Shown in pieces: positions 1-9,591 of a DNA stretch of 64,000 nucleotides. The stretch is taken from positions 1 to 64,000 of the IMG/VR virus record IMGVR_UViG_3300017917_004390. The stretch is one strand, 5' to 3'. Below the pieces are notes generated by a model. The model searched no databases. It was not told the origin of the DNA and was given only the letters and a program-made list of their open reading frames with translations. Source of the stretch: a virus. Positions within the stretch are counted from its first letter, which is position 1. Every line of letters starts with the position of its first letter. Both the position numbers and the translations under genes were made by a program.

Positions 1-12
1 AGTTTCATAATT

Positions 13-900
13 TTAAAGGTTGTATTTGATTTTATAGTATTGATGTAATGAATTTATTTGTTCTTCTGTTAATGCAGTTCTATATGATGCACAATATTCG
101 AGTAATTCCATATTGGTTTCTGACCTTACAGAGAATGATGTACCATCATAACCATTAGTAACAAATCTACCACCATTACTTGCGATTGAACCAACAATAG
201 GGTAGATATTAGTTATTGTTAATGCTGTAATGAATTGGTTATTAATATTAAGATAAAGATTATTATTAGAATCAACAGTAAAAGTATAGAACATATATCT
301 TTCACTAACTCTTTTAGGTGCATTACCAAAATCAATTGTTTGACTTGGATTAATTAATCTAAAACTATATTGGTTATCTGTTGTTGGTCTAACAAAAAAT
401 GGTACTAATTTATTACTTCTTAATCCACCAACTATATGTCCATTTGTATTATTTGTGTTTCCAAGTCTTATTACACCACTTTGGGTATATGCACTAATAA
501 CTTCTGACGATGTTGTTGTTGCTGAAACAGATTGTAAACTACCAAATTGAGCATTTACAGCACCACCTGTATAACTAAATATTGCACTATTTTTATTACT
601 ATTAACTGAGTTTCTTGAATAACTTAATACTGATTGTGTTGTACCTGTTGTTCCTGATGGTATTAATGATGTAAGATTATAATTACTATCATTACCTTTA
701 TTTAGTACACCTCTAATTATTTCTCCAGTATTTATAACATTTGTAGTAAATCCAGTATCAGAAAATAAACTTCTTGTATCATTAAAATCATACCAAATCC
801 ACAAATCATTTCCAAATATTTGTTGTGGATTTAAAATAATATTTGGAAATCCAGTATTTGTGGTATTTCTTGCGAAATTATTTGTTAAATCTCTAAGCAT
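13..900 (-). CDS. Tail fibre / adhesin with LamG-like (concanavalin A-like) fold
   Basis: A 295-residue protein, the last of the fibre genes read leftwards. Near the N-terminus it has the LWIWYDFNDTRSLF segment and at the C-terminus ELLEYCASYRTALTEEQINSLHQYY, split here as ELLEYCASYRTAL then TEEQINSLHQYY. The 'hWhDhsD' opening and the 'E..Y...LT..Qi..L..YY..KY' ending are typical of LamG-like jelly-roll domains that phages use in receptor-binding tail proteins. The middle is rich in S, T, N and G, as in virion fibres. It starts at 900, exactly where the next fibre gene ends, so both are probably translated from one mRNA. Role in host glycan binding is inferred from fold and context. Confidence 0.6.
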   Translation of the reverse strand: MLRDLTNNFARNTTNTGFPNIILNPQQIFGNDLWIWYDFNDTRSLFSDTGFTTNVINTGEIIRGVLNKGNDSNYNLTSLIPSGTTGTTQSVLSYSRNSVNSNKNSAIFSYTGGAVNAQFGSLQSVSATTTSSEVISAYTQSGVIRLGNTNNTNGHIVGGLRSNKLVPFFVRPTTDNQYSFRLINPSQTIDFGNAPKRVSERYMFYTFTVDSNNNLYLNINNQFITALTITNIYPIVGSIASNGGRFVTNGYDGTSFSVRSETNMELLEYCASYRTALTEEQINSLHQYYKIKYNL

Positions 901-2597
901 TAATTTAAAAATTCTAAGGTTGATTCATTTATTTCTAATAAATTATTCACATCAGCAACACTCCATTGTGCTGTTATATTAAATACTTTATCTGTTGTTG
1001 TGTCCAATGTTATGACACCCTGATTGTATATTCCAAATGTTGATATGCTACCCATATGGAAAGGTGATGAACAATTCAACATTCCACTACCAATTACACT
1101 ACCAGATGCACCTTGACTTCTAATAGTAAATGTAGTATCAATATCAAAAACATTTGGAAGGTTAACATTATTTGTTAATGTAATAGCTGATGTACTTGCA
1201 ATAACCGAACTTCCAAGATAAACCCTAATAGTTAAAGTTCCAGCAGCAGTATTTCTTGTAGTAATCTGACCTTTAGCTGTAAATCTAAACTTTTTACCTG
1301 ATACTAATTGAGGTTGTGTTATGTGTGTTGACGCATTTATTGTTGTTGTACCAATAATTGTAGTTAACCCTGTTGGTAATAATGTTAATTCAGATGTTGA
1401 ATTTGAAACTGTTATTGATGTGATAGAATTAAATATACCAAAATTAACTATATTTTGATTTGCTGATATAGTTCCACCACTATCAACTTGCATTACTCGG
1501 TTATTAGATGCACCCGATAAAGCTGTATTATTATGTATAAATAAAAAATCAGTTGTTTGAGTATTTTTTCTAAATTTAAGACTATCACCTGATGTATTAT
1601 ACCAAATCATACCATTAGCTAAAGTTGATGGTGTTGTTGACCCTTGCGTTAATAATATTTGAGCTAAACTACTACTAGCCGCTGGTAAAGTTAAACGACT
1701 ATTTGTGGCAGCAGCAATACCAATACCTAAACTACCAACACCATTATCTACTTGTAATGATAGACTATTAATTTGATTACCTGATGAATCACTTACATAA
1801 ACTCTATTTGGTGTTCTAGCTAACGGTCTAATTATAATAAGATTACCAGAAGTAGTAACTTCAGTACCGGATTGACCCGTAAAAGTCCTAAAAGTTAATT
1901 CTACTGTACTAGCACTAATATAATTAGTTGAACCACCACCCGTTGATGTTGCGCCAGTTATACCTCCGCCTGAACCGCCTGATGCTGTTGATGTAATTAA
2001 TATTATTCCATTAGAATTTTCAGTTATAGTTATGTTAGTTCCAGCGGAAATAGTTTTAAAAAATAAATTATTACCTGAAATACCTGAATAAACACTAACA
2101 CCACCCCCAAAATTAGTTGCACCAGTTAATGCCCCACCTGAACCGCCTGATGCTGTTGATGTAATTAATAATGTTCCATCAATACTTTCGGTTATAATTA
2201 TGTTAGTTCCAGCAGATATGCTTTTTTGTACTAAATTACCGTTAGTAAATGAACTTAATGTTAAAATATTACCAGTACCAGATGATGTTAATGAAATACT
2301 TAAAGGTGTTGATGTTGTCGCACTGAATAATATTAAACCCGGTGCGGTACTTGCTGTGTATATTAATAATGACGAAGGTGTTACACTACTAAATGTTCTA
2401 AAATTTATGTCAGTAGTTGTTGCTGAATTTATTATTGATATACCTCCACCGGTTTGTGTTGTTGATGTTATACCATTAAAAACACCTCCACCGGTTTGTG
2501 TTGTTGATGAAATAAATATGGTTGAACCTGTTTTATATACATTAACATTAGGTCCAGATTGTATTAAACCGTATATTTGATTACTAGATATTGGCAT
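900..2597 (-). CDS. Tail fibre protein with Gly/Ser/Thr repeats
   Basis: A 565-residue low-complexity fibre. Residues 1-260 consist of repeated units of the form TGGG..., FRTF or FKTI, then AGTNI.ITE...G..LITS, the same unit that builds the much larger upstream fibre. Around residue 320 comes NGMIWYNTSGDSLKFRK, a 'G.hWYN...l.fRk' segment also present in the large fibre. The C-terminal ~180 residues (from about 385) look like a globular beta-rich head domain. There is no signal peptide or membrane segment. Residues 41-97 are strongly similar to a stretch of the upstream 1534-residue fibre, so the two genes share a duplicated segment. Likely part of the host-contacting fibre. Confidence 0.65.
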   Translation of the reverse strand: MPISSNQIYGLIQSGPNVNVYKTGSTIFISSTTQTGGGVFNGITSTTQTGGGISIINSATTTDINFRTFSSVTPSSLLIYTASTAPGLILFSATTSTPLSISLTSSGTGNILTLSSFTNGNLVQKSISAGTNIIITESIDGTLLITSTASGGSGGALTGATNFGGGVSVYSGISGNNLFFKTISAGTNITITENSNGIILITSTASGGSGGGITGATSTGGGSTNYISASTVELTFRTFTGQSGTEVTTSGNLIIIRPLARTPNRVYVSDSSGNQINSLSLQVDNGVGSLGIGIAAATNSRLTLPAASSSLAQILLTQGSTTPSTLANGMIWYNTSGDSLKFRKNTQTTDFLFIHNNTALSGASNNRVMQVDSGGTISANQNIVNFGIFNSITSITVSNSTSELTLLPTGLTTIIGTTTINASTHITQPQLVSGKKFRFTAKGQITTRNTAAGTLTIRVYLGSSVIASTSAITLTNNVNLPNVFDIDTTFTIRSQGASGSVIGSGMLNCSSPFHMGSISTFGIYNQGVITLDTTTDKVFNITAQWSVADVNNLLEINESTLEFLN

Positions 2598-2599
2598 AT

Positions 2600-5500
2600 T
2601 TATATATAGTTATTAATATTTATTTGATAATAAACTGAACCTACTCTTTTAAAAGTGATTGAGTCATTTGTACTACCATTAATAATAGCATCTAATCCAC
2701 CTTCTGTCTTTATTGTTGAACTATTTTTAAAAGTTACTGTATACGAACCATTAACGGTAAAAGTAATGTTTGGTTGATAAGTATATGTATTTGTTATTGT
2801 TGTGGCGGTCCTATTAGCTGATGATGTATCTAATAAAACTTCAGATGAAAAAAATTTATCAGAATCAGATAATGTTATTGTATCCGACACTAAATTTATT
2901 GTTGATTGTTTATCAGTATTTTTATTGAAAATACTGATACTATTCATACTCAAACTTTGATTTTCTATACTAAATGTAGAATCGTTTATATTTGAGTTAT
3001 AAACATTTATACTTGAAAACCCAATACTATCAAAAATAAAATTTGAAAGCTTAAAAAATGTATTCCCGTATAATCTCGCATCTGAACCAACATTTATAAT
3101 ATTTACTTGACCAGCTGTACTATGTATTATATTTTGATGAATATATTCTAAAGCAAAATTAAATGTATTTATATTATCAACACCAAAACTATGAACTTCA
3201 TTCATTTTTTCGTCTGACATATAATATATTGTATCATTAGTTAATGAATATTTAATTTTAAATAATTTATTTAAATAACCATTATTTGTTGTATAACTTT
3301 TAGGTAGTTCAGTACAATTGGCTAAAATATCACTTTCCGTATTAAGTGTAAATGTTGTTGTAACTCCATAATGTCTATTATTAAATATAATAATATTACC
3401 GGAACTATATGAATTACCAATTAATGGTGGTATTGCTGGTGAACTAAATGCTGCATCACTATAATCACCCACAGCATTATAATCAGCTAAAAATCCAAGT
3501 AAATAACAGTCGTATGATAATTCGTATGTTGATACCGCAAATGTTAAAATATCACCGTAAGTATTATTACCTGTATCACTTCTGTTTATAATTTTATACC
3601 ATTTACCAATTTTATATGTTGGTGTTTTTGAATTAAAAATATTTATAGCTTCTGATTGGTCTATTGTTTCATAATATGAAGTATCGGATGATATACCTAT
3701 TAAATTATCTTTATAAAAAATTGATGTACCATTATATCCTGATAAAGAATATAATTTCAGTTCTGTTGATGTTACAGATGATATTAATTTAACCCCATCA
3801 CCAACTGTTGTTGCGGTTGTAATACCACTAGAACCAATTACTGGTGCAGTTTGTGTTGTTGAACTAAATAATACTAAATTAGGTGCTGTCGAAGATGTAT
3901 AAATTAATAAATTAGGTGTTGTACTACTAAAAGTTTTAATACTTAAATCATGTGTTGTTGCACTATTAACAATACCTATACCACCACCGACTTGCGTTGT
4001 TGATGTTATACCACTAATATAAGTTCCTGTGATTGGTGATGAGGTTGAAGATGAAAAATAAATAACACCATTGTTTTCCCAAACACTAACGGAAGGTGTA
4101 CCAGAAAGTGTTTTCAATATTAAATTACTATCCGTAGCTGATGAAAATATACCTATACCATCACCAGTATTAATAGCACCTGTTATACCACTTAAACCAC
4201 CTGATGATGATAATAAATCTAAAGTACTACCACCTTTTCTAAAATATAAATTTGTACCATTATACCATAAGTCCCCATCAATAGGTGAACTTACATTTGT
4301 TCCAGCGGAAAAATTTATATGTGGTCTATTATTTTGCGATTGACCTATATCTAACCAAGAACCTCTTGTTGTTGATGATAATGTTAAACCACTACCCAAT
4401 ATTAATGTATTTCCAATAAAGGCTCTATCAGATTCAGCAAATATAGACCAAGGCCGATTTGTAAATGTTGTTTTACTATTACCACTGAAGAATGTATTAT
4501 TTAAAATATCTTTTGAGATGATACTATTATCTTTACCTGCAATATATATACCAGCAGCATTTCTAACTACAGGACCATTTAATGTTGATGATGATAAAAT
4601 GCAAACTTTATCAATATATAAATCAATTAAATTATCAATAGTATTTTGTACTAGTAATGAACTTACCGTCCTATAATAAGTATTAATTAAATCTCTATAA
4701 ACAGTGTTTACAGCATTTGATGTTAAATTAATATCTTTAAGATTACCTATAATATCCGAATTTTTGGTATTTTGGGTATCAAAACCTGTGATAGTATAAT
4801 TATCATAAGTACCTACAATTCTATGATTATTTGATGAAGGGGGTGTATTAGAAGCAGCTAAAAGTACTCTATATTTATTGAAATTTAAAATTAAATTATT
4901 ACTTTCAATTAATGGATTTAAAAAATTATATTCATTTTGTTTTAGAATGGTAAAATTATTACCACTTAATGAACCTAAAACTGGATTTTGTTGTGTTTCA
5001 TACATATACTCTTTAATATATGTTGCACCACTTATTTTTATTGAGGAAGCATTGTTTAATTGGTATAAAGGTTCAACTTTATTTGGTTGATATAAATTAT
5101 ATATATTAGACGCACCTATTGTGTCAAAATTATTATTAGAAATGTTTGTTCGACTACCAATTGTTATACCACTATAAAATTCTTTTTTACCATGTACAAT
5201 CTGATTATCTTGTGTCATTAAGAAATCAGCATTAGATTTAACATCTGGTATAGTATACACTCTATTAGACGTTGCTGAATGAGTACCTACTTTAACAAAT
5301 ATATTATCAACACTATCATGTACTTGTTCACCGGAATTTCTATATAAAGCTAAATTTCTAGTACCACCAGAATTCACTTCTACAGTACCTATAATATTTA
5401 TTAAACCTAAAGATGTTGAAATAGTATTTCTATTTGTTGCTGTTATAGTTCTGAATACTAATTCATTATTATTATAACCTGAATAAACTGGTACCCCACC

Positions 5501-7204
5501 ACCTAGAGATGTACCTGATGTTATAAAATTTGGAGATGATATTACTATAATATCACCTACTTGTGAAACAACAGTTCTGCCATTACCCGAAAAAGTCCTG
5601 AATTCAAAATTATCACTACTAACTTGTTTAAATACAGGTATAGCACCTCCAATATTTGTACCACTATAAGTTATTGATGGTCCACCGCCTGTAGATGCGC
5701 CACCTGATATAAGTAATGTACCACCTGATATTGATAACGAAACACTACCAAGACCTATAACACGTCTACTAACTATTTCTTTGTTTATTACACCTGTAAT
5801 AATATCAAAGCCACCAGTTAAACCTGTTGTTGTTGTACCAGTTATTCTAGTTGTTGAACTGATAAGAATATCGTTAACATTTTGTATCACATTGATATCA
5901 CCATCACCTCTTAAAGTTCTAAATTCAAATAAATCACCTATTCGTCTTTTAAATACAGAAGCAAAACCTCCTATATTAGTGCCTGATAATGCTAATGTAC
6001 TTATGTAAATAACACCATTTGATTCACTTATGTTAACACCTGAATTACCTGATAATGAAAATAATGAAATATTATTAGGTGTGCTACTACTAATCAATGA
6101 TTGACCGTTACCTACAGATGTGGCAGAATAATTAAAATCTGATGTATCTACATTAAACGTTAAAACATTATCTTGTTCACTTATATTAACATTACCACCA
6201 GATATATTTTTAACAAAAATAGTATTACCGCTAACATAAGATAATGAAATACCTGATGTAGCAGAACTTAAACTATCAAAAGTTTCTTTTGATGGTGTAT
6301 ATTTATTATTAATAAATTTTAAAACATTATTAGTTGTTGAACCTGTTAATTCAATCTCAACATTTTTAATAAACAACCTATTAAAAACATTTGTGTTACC
6401 TGAATAGTCAATAGAAAACGCATTTTTTCTATCAGAATTATTATTACCATTACCAACTAAAAAATAAGTATTTGTATTCGGAATATTAAATTGACCTACA
6501 ACAGTTTGACTATTAGCTGATGCTATTGTATCAAGACCTAATGTAGTACTATCTTGACCATATGCTATTGAATTTCTACCCGGTGCAAAAGAAAAAGGTC
6601 CAAAACCTCTTGAATTATAAACAGCTTGTCTTTGAATACCACCAGTTGAACCAGTTGTATATTCAAACACTTGTGTAGTTGAAGAATTACTAATAATTGT
6701 TGAACCAGTTGAACCACTAAAATAACCCGCTGGTATTAATAAAGTTGAAACTAATAATTGACCAGCTGATAATACAGGTACAGATGGTGAAGCCGCTGGT
6801 GAACCTTGTAATACTTGTACAGTTCCACCTGTAGTTATATAAAGCACATCAAACCTTGAATTAGTAGCATTACCGCTACTAACTAAAACATTACCACCTA
6901 AATATGGATATTTAACACCATTTATTTGATATAAACCATTTGCTATGTTATATTGAAGAGCATTTGTAGGTTCAACCGATACGTTCATACCAAATATAAT
7001 TTGGTCTAAACCTGAACCCGCTGGTTGAAATCTAACCTCAGTACCGTCATATATTAAAGCATAACCAACAACTGGATTTGATGTATTAATATTAATATTT
7101 TTAACGGCTATACCTTGCAAAAAAGATGTATATCCAGATAAAATAGCTGTTGTATCTGGATACTGGATTATTTGAGTACTGAAATTAGGTTTAGTATAAT
7201 ACAT
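2600..7204 (-). CDS. Large repetitive tail fibre protein
   Basis: A 1534-residue virion protein, almost entirely S/T/N/G/I/V. It has repeated ~45-60-residue units such as GTNIGGAIPVFKQVSSDNF then EFRTFSGNGRTVVSQVGDI, repeated with variations through residues ~330-650 and again near 1000-1150. These are consistent with a trimeric beta-fibre shaft. A GDLWYNGTNLYFRKG motif sits near residue 975; this tag is common in metagenomic phage fibres. The last ~350 residues are less repetitive and may form the tip. It lies in a five-gene fibre operon, separated by 2 bases from each neighbour. Exact role (long fibre versus adhesin) cannot be fixed from sequence alone. Confidence 0.65.
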   Translation of the reverse strand: MYYTKPNFSTQIIQYPDTTAILSGYTSFLQGIAVKNININTSNPVVGYALIYDGTEVRFQPAGSGLDQIIFGMNVSVEPTNALQYNIANGLYQINGVKYPYLGGNVLVSSGNATNSRFDVLYITTGGTVQVLQGSPAASPSVPVLSAGQLLVSTLLIPAGYFSGSTGSTIISNSSTTQVFEYTTGSTGGIQRQAVYNSRGFGPFSFAPGRNSIAYGQDSTTLGLDTIASANSQTVVGQFNIPNTNTYFLVGNGNNNSDRKNAFSIDYSGNTNVFNRLFIKNVEIELTGSTTNNVLKFINNKYTPSKETFDSLSSATSGISLSYVSGNTIFVKNISGGNVNISEQDNVLTFNVDTSDFNYSATSVGNGQSLISSSTPNNISLFSLSGNSGVNISESNGVIYISTLALSGTNIGGFASVFKRRIGDLFEFRTLRGDGDINVIQNVNDILISSTTRITGTTTTGLTGGFDIITGVINKEIVSRRVIGLGSVSLSISGGTLLISGGASTGGGPSITYSGTNIGGAIPVFKQVSSDNFEFRTFSGNGRTVVSQVGDIIVISSPNFITSGTSLGGGVPVYSGYNNNELVFRTITATNRNTISTSLGLINIIGTVEVNSGGTRNLALYRNSGEQVHDSVDNIFVKVGTHSATSNRVYTIPDVKSNADFLMTQDNQIVHGKKEFYSGITIGSRTNISNNNFDTIGASNIYNLYQPNKVEPLYQLNNASSIKISGATYIKEYMYETQQNPVLGSLSGNNFTILKQNEYNFLNPLIESNNLILNFNKYRVLLAASNTPPSSNNHRIVGTYDNYTITGFDTQNTKNSDIIGNLKDINLTSNAVNTVYRDLINTYYRTVSSLLVQNTIDNLIDLYIDKVCILSSSTLNGPVVRNAAGIYIAGKDNSIISKDILNNTFFSGNSKTTFTNRPWSIFAESDRAFIGNTLILGSGLTLSSTTRGSWLDIGQSQNNRPHINFSAGTNVSSPIDGDLWYNGTNLYFRKGGSTLDLLSSSGGLSGITGAINTGDGIGIFSSATDSNLILKTLSGTPSVSVWENNGVIYFSSSTSSPITGTYISGITSTTQVGGGIGIVNSATTHDLSIKTFSSTTPNLLIYTSSTAPNLVLFSSTTQTAPVIGSSGITTATTVGDGVKLISSVTSTELKLYSLSGYNGTSIFYKDNLIGISSDTSYYETIDQSEAINIFNSKTPTYKIGKWYKIINRSDTGNNTYGDILTFAVSTYELSYDCYLLGFLADYNAVGDYSDAAFSSPAIPPLIGNSYSSGNIIIFNNRHYGVTTTFTLNTESDILANCTELPKSYTTNNGYLNKLFKIKYSLTNDTIYYMSDEKMNEVHSFGVDNINTFNFALEYIHQNIIHSTAGQVNIINVGSDARLYGNTFFKLSNFIFDSIGFSSINVYNSNINDSTFSIENQSLSMNSISIFNKNTDKQSTINLVSDTITLSDSDKFFSSEVLLDTSSANRTATTITNTYTYQPNITFTVNGSYTVTFKNSSTIKTEGGLDAIINGSTNDSITFKRVGSVYYQININNYI

Positions 7205-7206
7205 CT

Positions 7207-7638
7207 TTAGTCTGTAATAATTATATTTAATTTATTTTTAATCGGTACTATTAAAGTTTTGATTTCATTATTTTCAGTTATATGTATTTTAAATTCTCCA
7301 ATATAACTACCGGGTATTTTTGTTTCATTTTTATTAAAGAAATATCGAATTGAAAAATCTTTAATACTTCTACAAGTATCTTGATTTTCACTTACTTTAT
7401 TAGTATAAGTTTCTAAATTAATATTAATATATTTGTTTAAAATAGTATATGTGTTAGTTTTAATGTTAAGCATACTAAAACTAACCTTCATATTAGGTAA
7501 TAAATCTAATAAAACCTCAAAATTAGTAGTTGGGATTGGTTTGATTTCTAAAAAGGGTAATTCAGACCCTTTTTTAATGGTAAAGTCTGATACACTAAAA
7601 TCTAAATAATTACTTTTGTCAATATAAAAATCAAACAT
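7207..7638 (-). CDS. Small virion-operon protein, function unknown
   Basis: A 143-residue protein with no motif I recognise. It begins MFDFYIDKSNYLDFSVSDF and is mixed alpha/beta with a beta-rich end (GEFKIHITENNEIKTLIVPI). It lies between the LamG-type protein and the large fibre, so a small fibre-attachment or chaperone role is possible but is only a positional guess. Directly before its ATG is CTATTTAATATAAA, the recurrent leader element of virion genes here, so it may start its own transcript. Confidence 0.5.
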   Translation of the reverse strand: MFDFYIDKSNYLDFSVSDFTIKKGSELPFLEIKPIPTTNFEVLLDLLPNMKVSFSMLNIKTNTYTILNKYININLETYTNKVSENQDTCRSIKDFSIRYFFNKNETKIPGSYIGEFKIHITENNEIKTLIVPIKNKLNIIITD

Positions 7639-7639
7639 T

Positions 7640-7653
7640 TTTATATTAAATAG
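7640..7653 (-). promoter_or_regulatory. Putative late-promoter element CTATTTAATATAAA
   Basis: Lies 2-15 bases before the ATG at 7638. It is one of about nine near-identical elements found in the same orientation upstream of virion genes in this window. Interpretation as a gp55-type late promoter is inference. Confidence 0.4.
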
Positions 7654-7656
7654 TAT

Positions 7657-9546
7657 TTATTTTAATTTACTTAACTCAAAATCTAAAGCCTTTTTATTAT
7701 ATAAAGTTTTAATTTCAATAAAGTTTAAAGGTTTATCATAGATATTTAACATCTGTATTCTACCTATAAATGAGCCGTCAAAATTTTCTGCTATTTTAGA
7801 TTCAAAATTTGGTGTAAATAAATCATAGATTGTTGATGATGTTATACTATAACCAGTAAGTTGTATTTCAACATCAATTGGTACTACAACAGCCTCCTTT
7901 TTATATTTATTAACAGTTACATTATCAATATTAAACCCAAAAGAAGAATTAAAATCAGGTGTTATATTATCTGTTAATAATTCTAAAAAGGCTGTTTGGG
8001 TTCCAGATGTTAAGCCTTGTACTTCAAATTCATAATATAATCTATTCCAAGTGTTAGATGAATATGAATTATTATAATCCAATCTACTTATTGTTAATTT
8101 ATTTTCACTTGGTAAATTGGGTATATCAAAATAAACTCTTTTATCTGAGTTAAAAAATGAATCTCTATCATACAAATACGCTTCAGCTGAATATTTAGTA
8201 TTATTTTCAAAAATAATTGGAGTAGTGAATCTAAGTATATTTCCGTTAGTTGTTATAAATGAAGTACCTGCTGTTGTATTACTTATTTTTAACGATGCAT
8301 TTCCACCATAAAATAATGATATATCCTGTTCTAATACAACATCAATTATATCACTTGTTAAATCATTTATATCCAAATCAAATTGACCCGAATCTCCATC
8401 TAAAAATTGAAACCCATTATCAACTACATATACCGTACCTGCGGTATATGAACTACTAACTATCATCGTTGTTGATGTATATTCATACACACTACCGCCA
8501 GAGGTTAAAGCTGTGAATGTCATAGCACTTTCGACCACAGTTAAACCAGTTATAGTTGTTGCTGATTGTATTTGATAGTTTTTTAAACCTGAACTACCAC
8601 CACCCCAAGAAATAGTATAAGGTAAACCTACTTGATTTTCGGTACTAGTATTTAGGTTTTTATACCAAAATAATTCAGGAAATTCTTTATAATTATAAAA
8701 TAAACTACCATTGATATAAATATTTAAATCCCCATCACGTCTTTTAAAACAATCTATTAAATCATATTTATTAATCTTATCACCGGGTCTATCTTTTATT
8801 TTTTGACATGGGTTATACGACATAACAAAATGTGTCCAACCAGTTTTAATTGAATTGTCGGTTTTAATTTCTACTGTTTGGGCTGATGTTGTTAAATATC
8901 TAATCGAAATGGTTTTATCCTTGTTTAATTTGATACCTATAACGTTATTAGCTATATCATCATACAAATAATTAATATCATAAGTTGATGATGTTATATT
9001 TGTTAAACCTGAATAATAAATATTGTTAGGATTCTCCGCCCTTGCACCGAAATATAAGAAAAATCCATCGGTAAACCCTGTTATATTATCAAATGTATTT
9101 TGGTCAGTATATAACCAAGTTTCAATAGTAAACCCATCTAAATATCTATACGGTAGTAATTCATAATTATAACCATAATACTTAAAATTGGTAGTTAAAT
9201 AGCTTCCAGCTAGATTAAAATATGTATCACCTGAATTTGTAAGTCCACTGGTAATACCTGTTAATAGATATACAGTTTCACCTGAATTATTTTTAGTTCC
9301 TATTTGTTGAAATTTTAAATTTCTATCGGTGATAGATAGTGTTTTATTTTCAGTATAACTACTTGTTAGACCAAAACTGTATAAGTTTTTACCGTAACCA
9401 ATAACATTATCAGATAACAAATCATAACCTCTATAAAAAGTGTTTGATGTGATAGTATATGCCGTATTATTATCGTAGCAGTTAGTGTTACTAAGATTAA
9501 AAGAGGCTATTAAATTTTTATCTGATAAATTAGTACTGAATATCAT
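7657..9546 (-). CDS. LamG-domain tail protein
   Basis: A 629-residue protein with a concanavalin A/LamG-type domain in residues ~120-290: DGFTIETWLYTDQNTF (first strand), GWTHFVMSYNPC (the 'W.HiahT' strand) and DLNIYINGSLFYNYKEF (the 'l.iYvNG.l' strand). The closing FIGRIQMLNIYDKPL segment falls at about residue 590, so the jelly roll seems to be interrupted by an inserted beta-rich region (~330-560). This two-part arrangement is common in phage adhesins. It is the first gene of the fibre operon. Binding of cell-surface glycan is inferred from fold. A CTATTTATTAGAAA element precedes the ATG. Confidence 0.65.
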   Translation of the reverse strand: MIFSTNLSDKNLIASFNLSNTNCYDNNTAYTITSNTFYRGYDLLSDNVIGYGKNLYSFGLTSSYTENKTLSITDRNLKFQQIGTKNNSGETVYLLTGITSGLTNSGDTYFNLAGSYLTTNFKYYGYNYELLPYRYLDGFTIETWLYTDQNTFDNITGFTDGFFLYFGARAENPNNIYYSGLTNITSSTYDINYLYDDIANNVIGIKLNKDKTISIRYLTTSAQTVEIKTDNSIKTGWTHFVMSYNPCQKIKDRPGDKINKYDLIDCFKRRDGDLNIYINGSLFYNYKEFPELFWYKNLNTSTENQVGLPYTISWGGGSSGLKNYQIQSATTITGLTVVESAMTFTALTSGGSVYEYTSTTMIVSSSYTAGTVYVVDNGFQFLDGDSGQFDLDINDLTSDIIDVVLEQDISLFYGGNASLKISNTTAGTSFITTNGNILRFTTPIIFENNTKYSAEAYLYDRDSFFNSDKRVYFDIPNLPSENKLTISRLDYNNSYSSNTWNRLYYEFEVQGLTSGTQTAFLELLTDNITPDFNSSFGFNIDNVTVNKYKKEAVVVPIDVEIQLTGYSITSSTIYDLFTPNFESKIAENFDGSFIGRIQMLNIYDKPLNFIEIKTLYNKKALDFELSKLK

Positions 9547-9548
9547 GT

Positions 9549-9562
9549 TTTCTAATAAATAG
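9549..9562 (-). promoter_or_regulatory. Putative late-promoter element CTATTTATTAGAAA
   Basis: Found a few bases upstream of the ATG at 9546. It matches the recurrent virion-gene leader with changes in its second half. Confidence 0.3.
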
Positions 9563-9591
9563 AATTTTTTAGATATTCAGTACTAAGTATT

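Noticed and set aside
2200-2580. Open frame on the + strand (126 codons).
   Set aside because: It is the complement of Gly/Thr/Ser-repeat codons of the fibre gene and has no start context; similar shadow frames at 4071-4343, 4878-5090 and 5781-6008 are rejected for the same reason.
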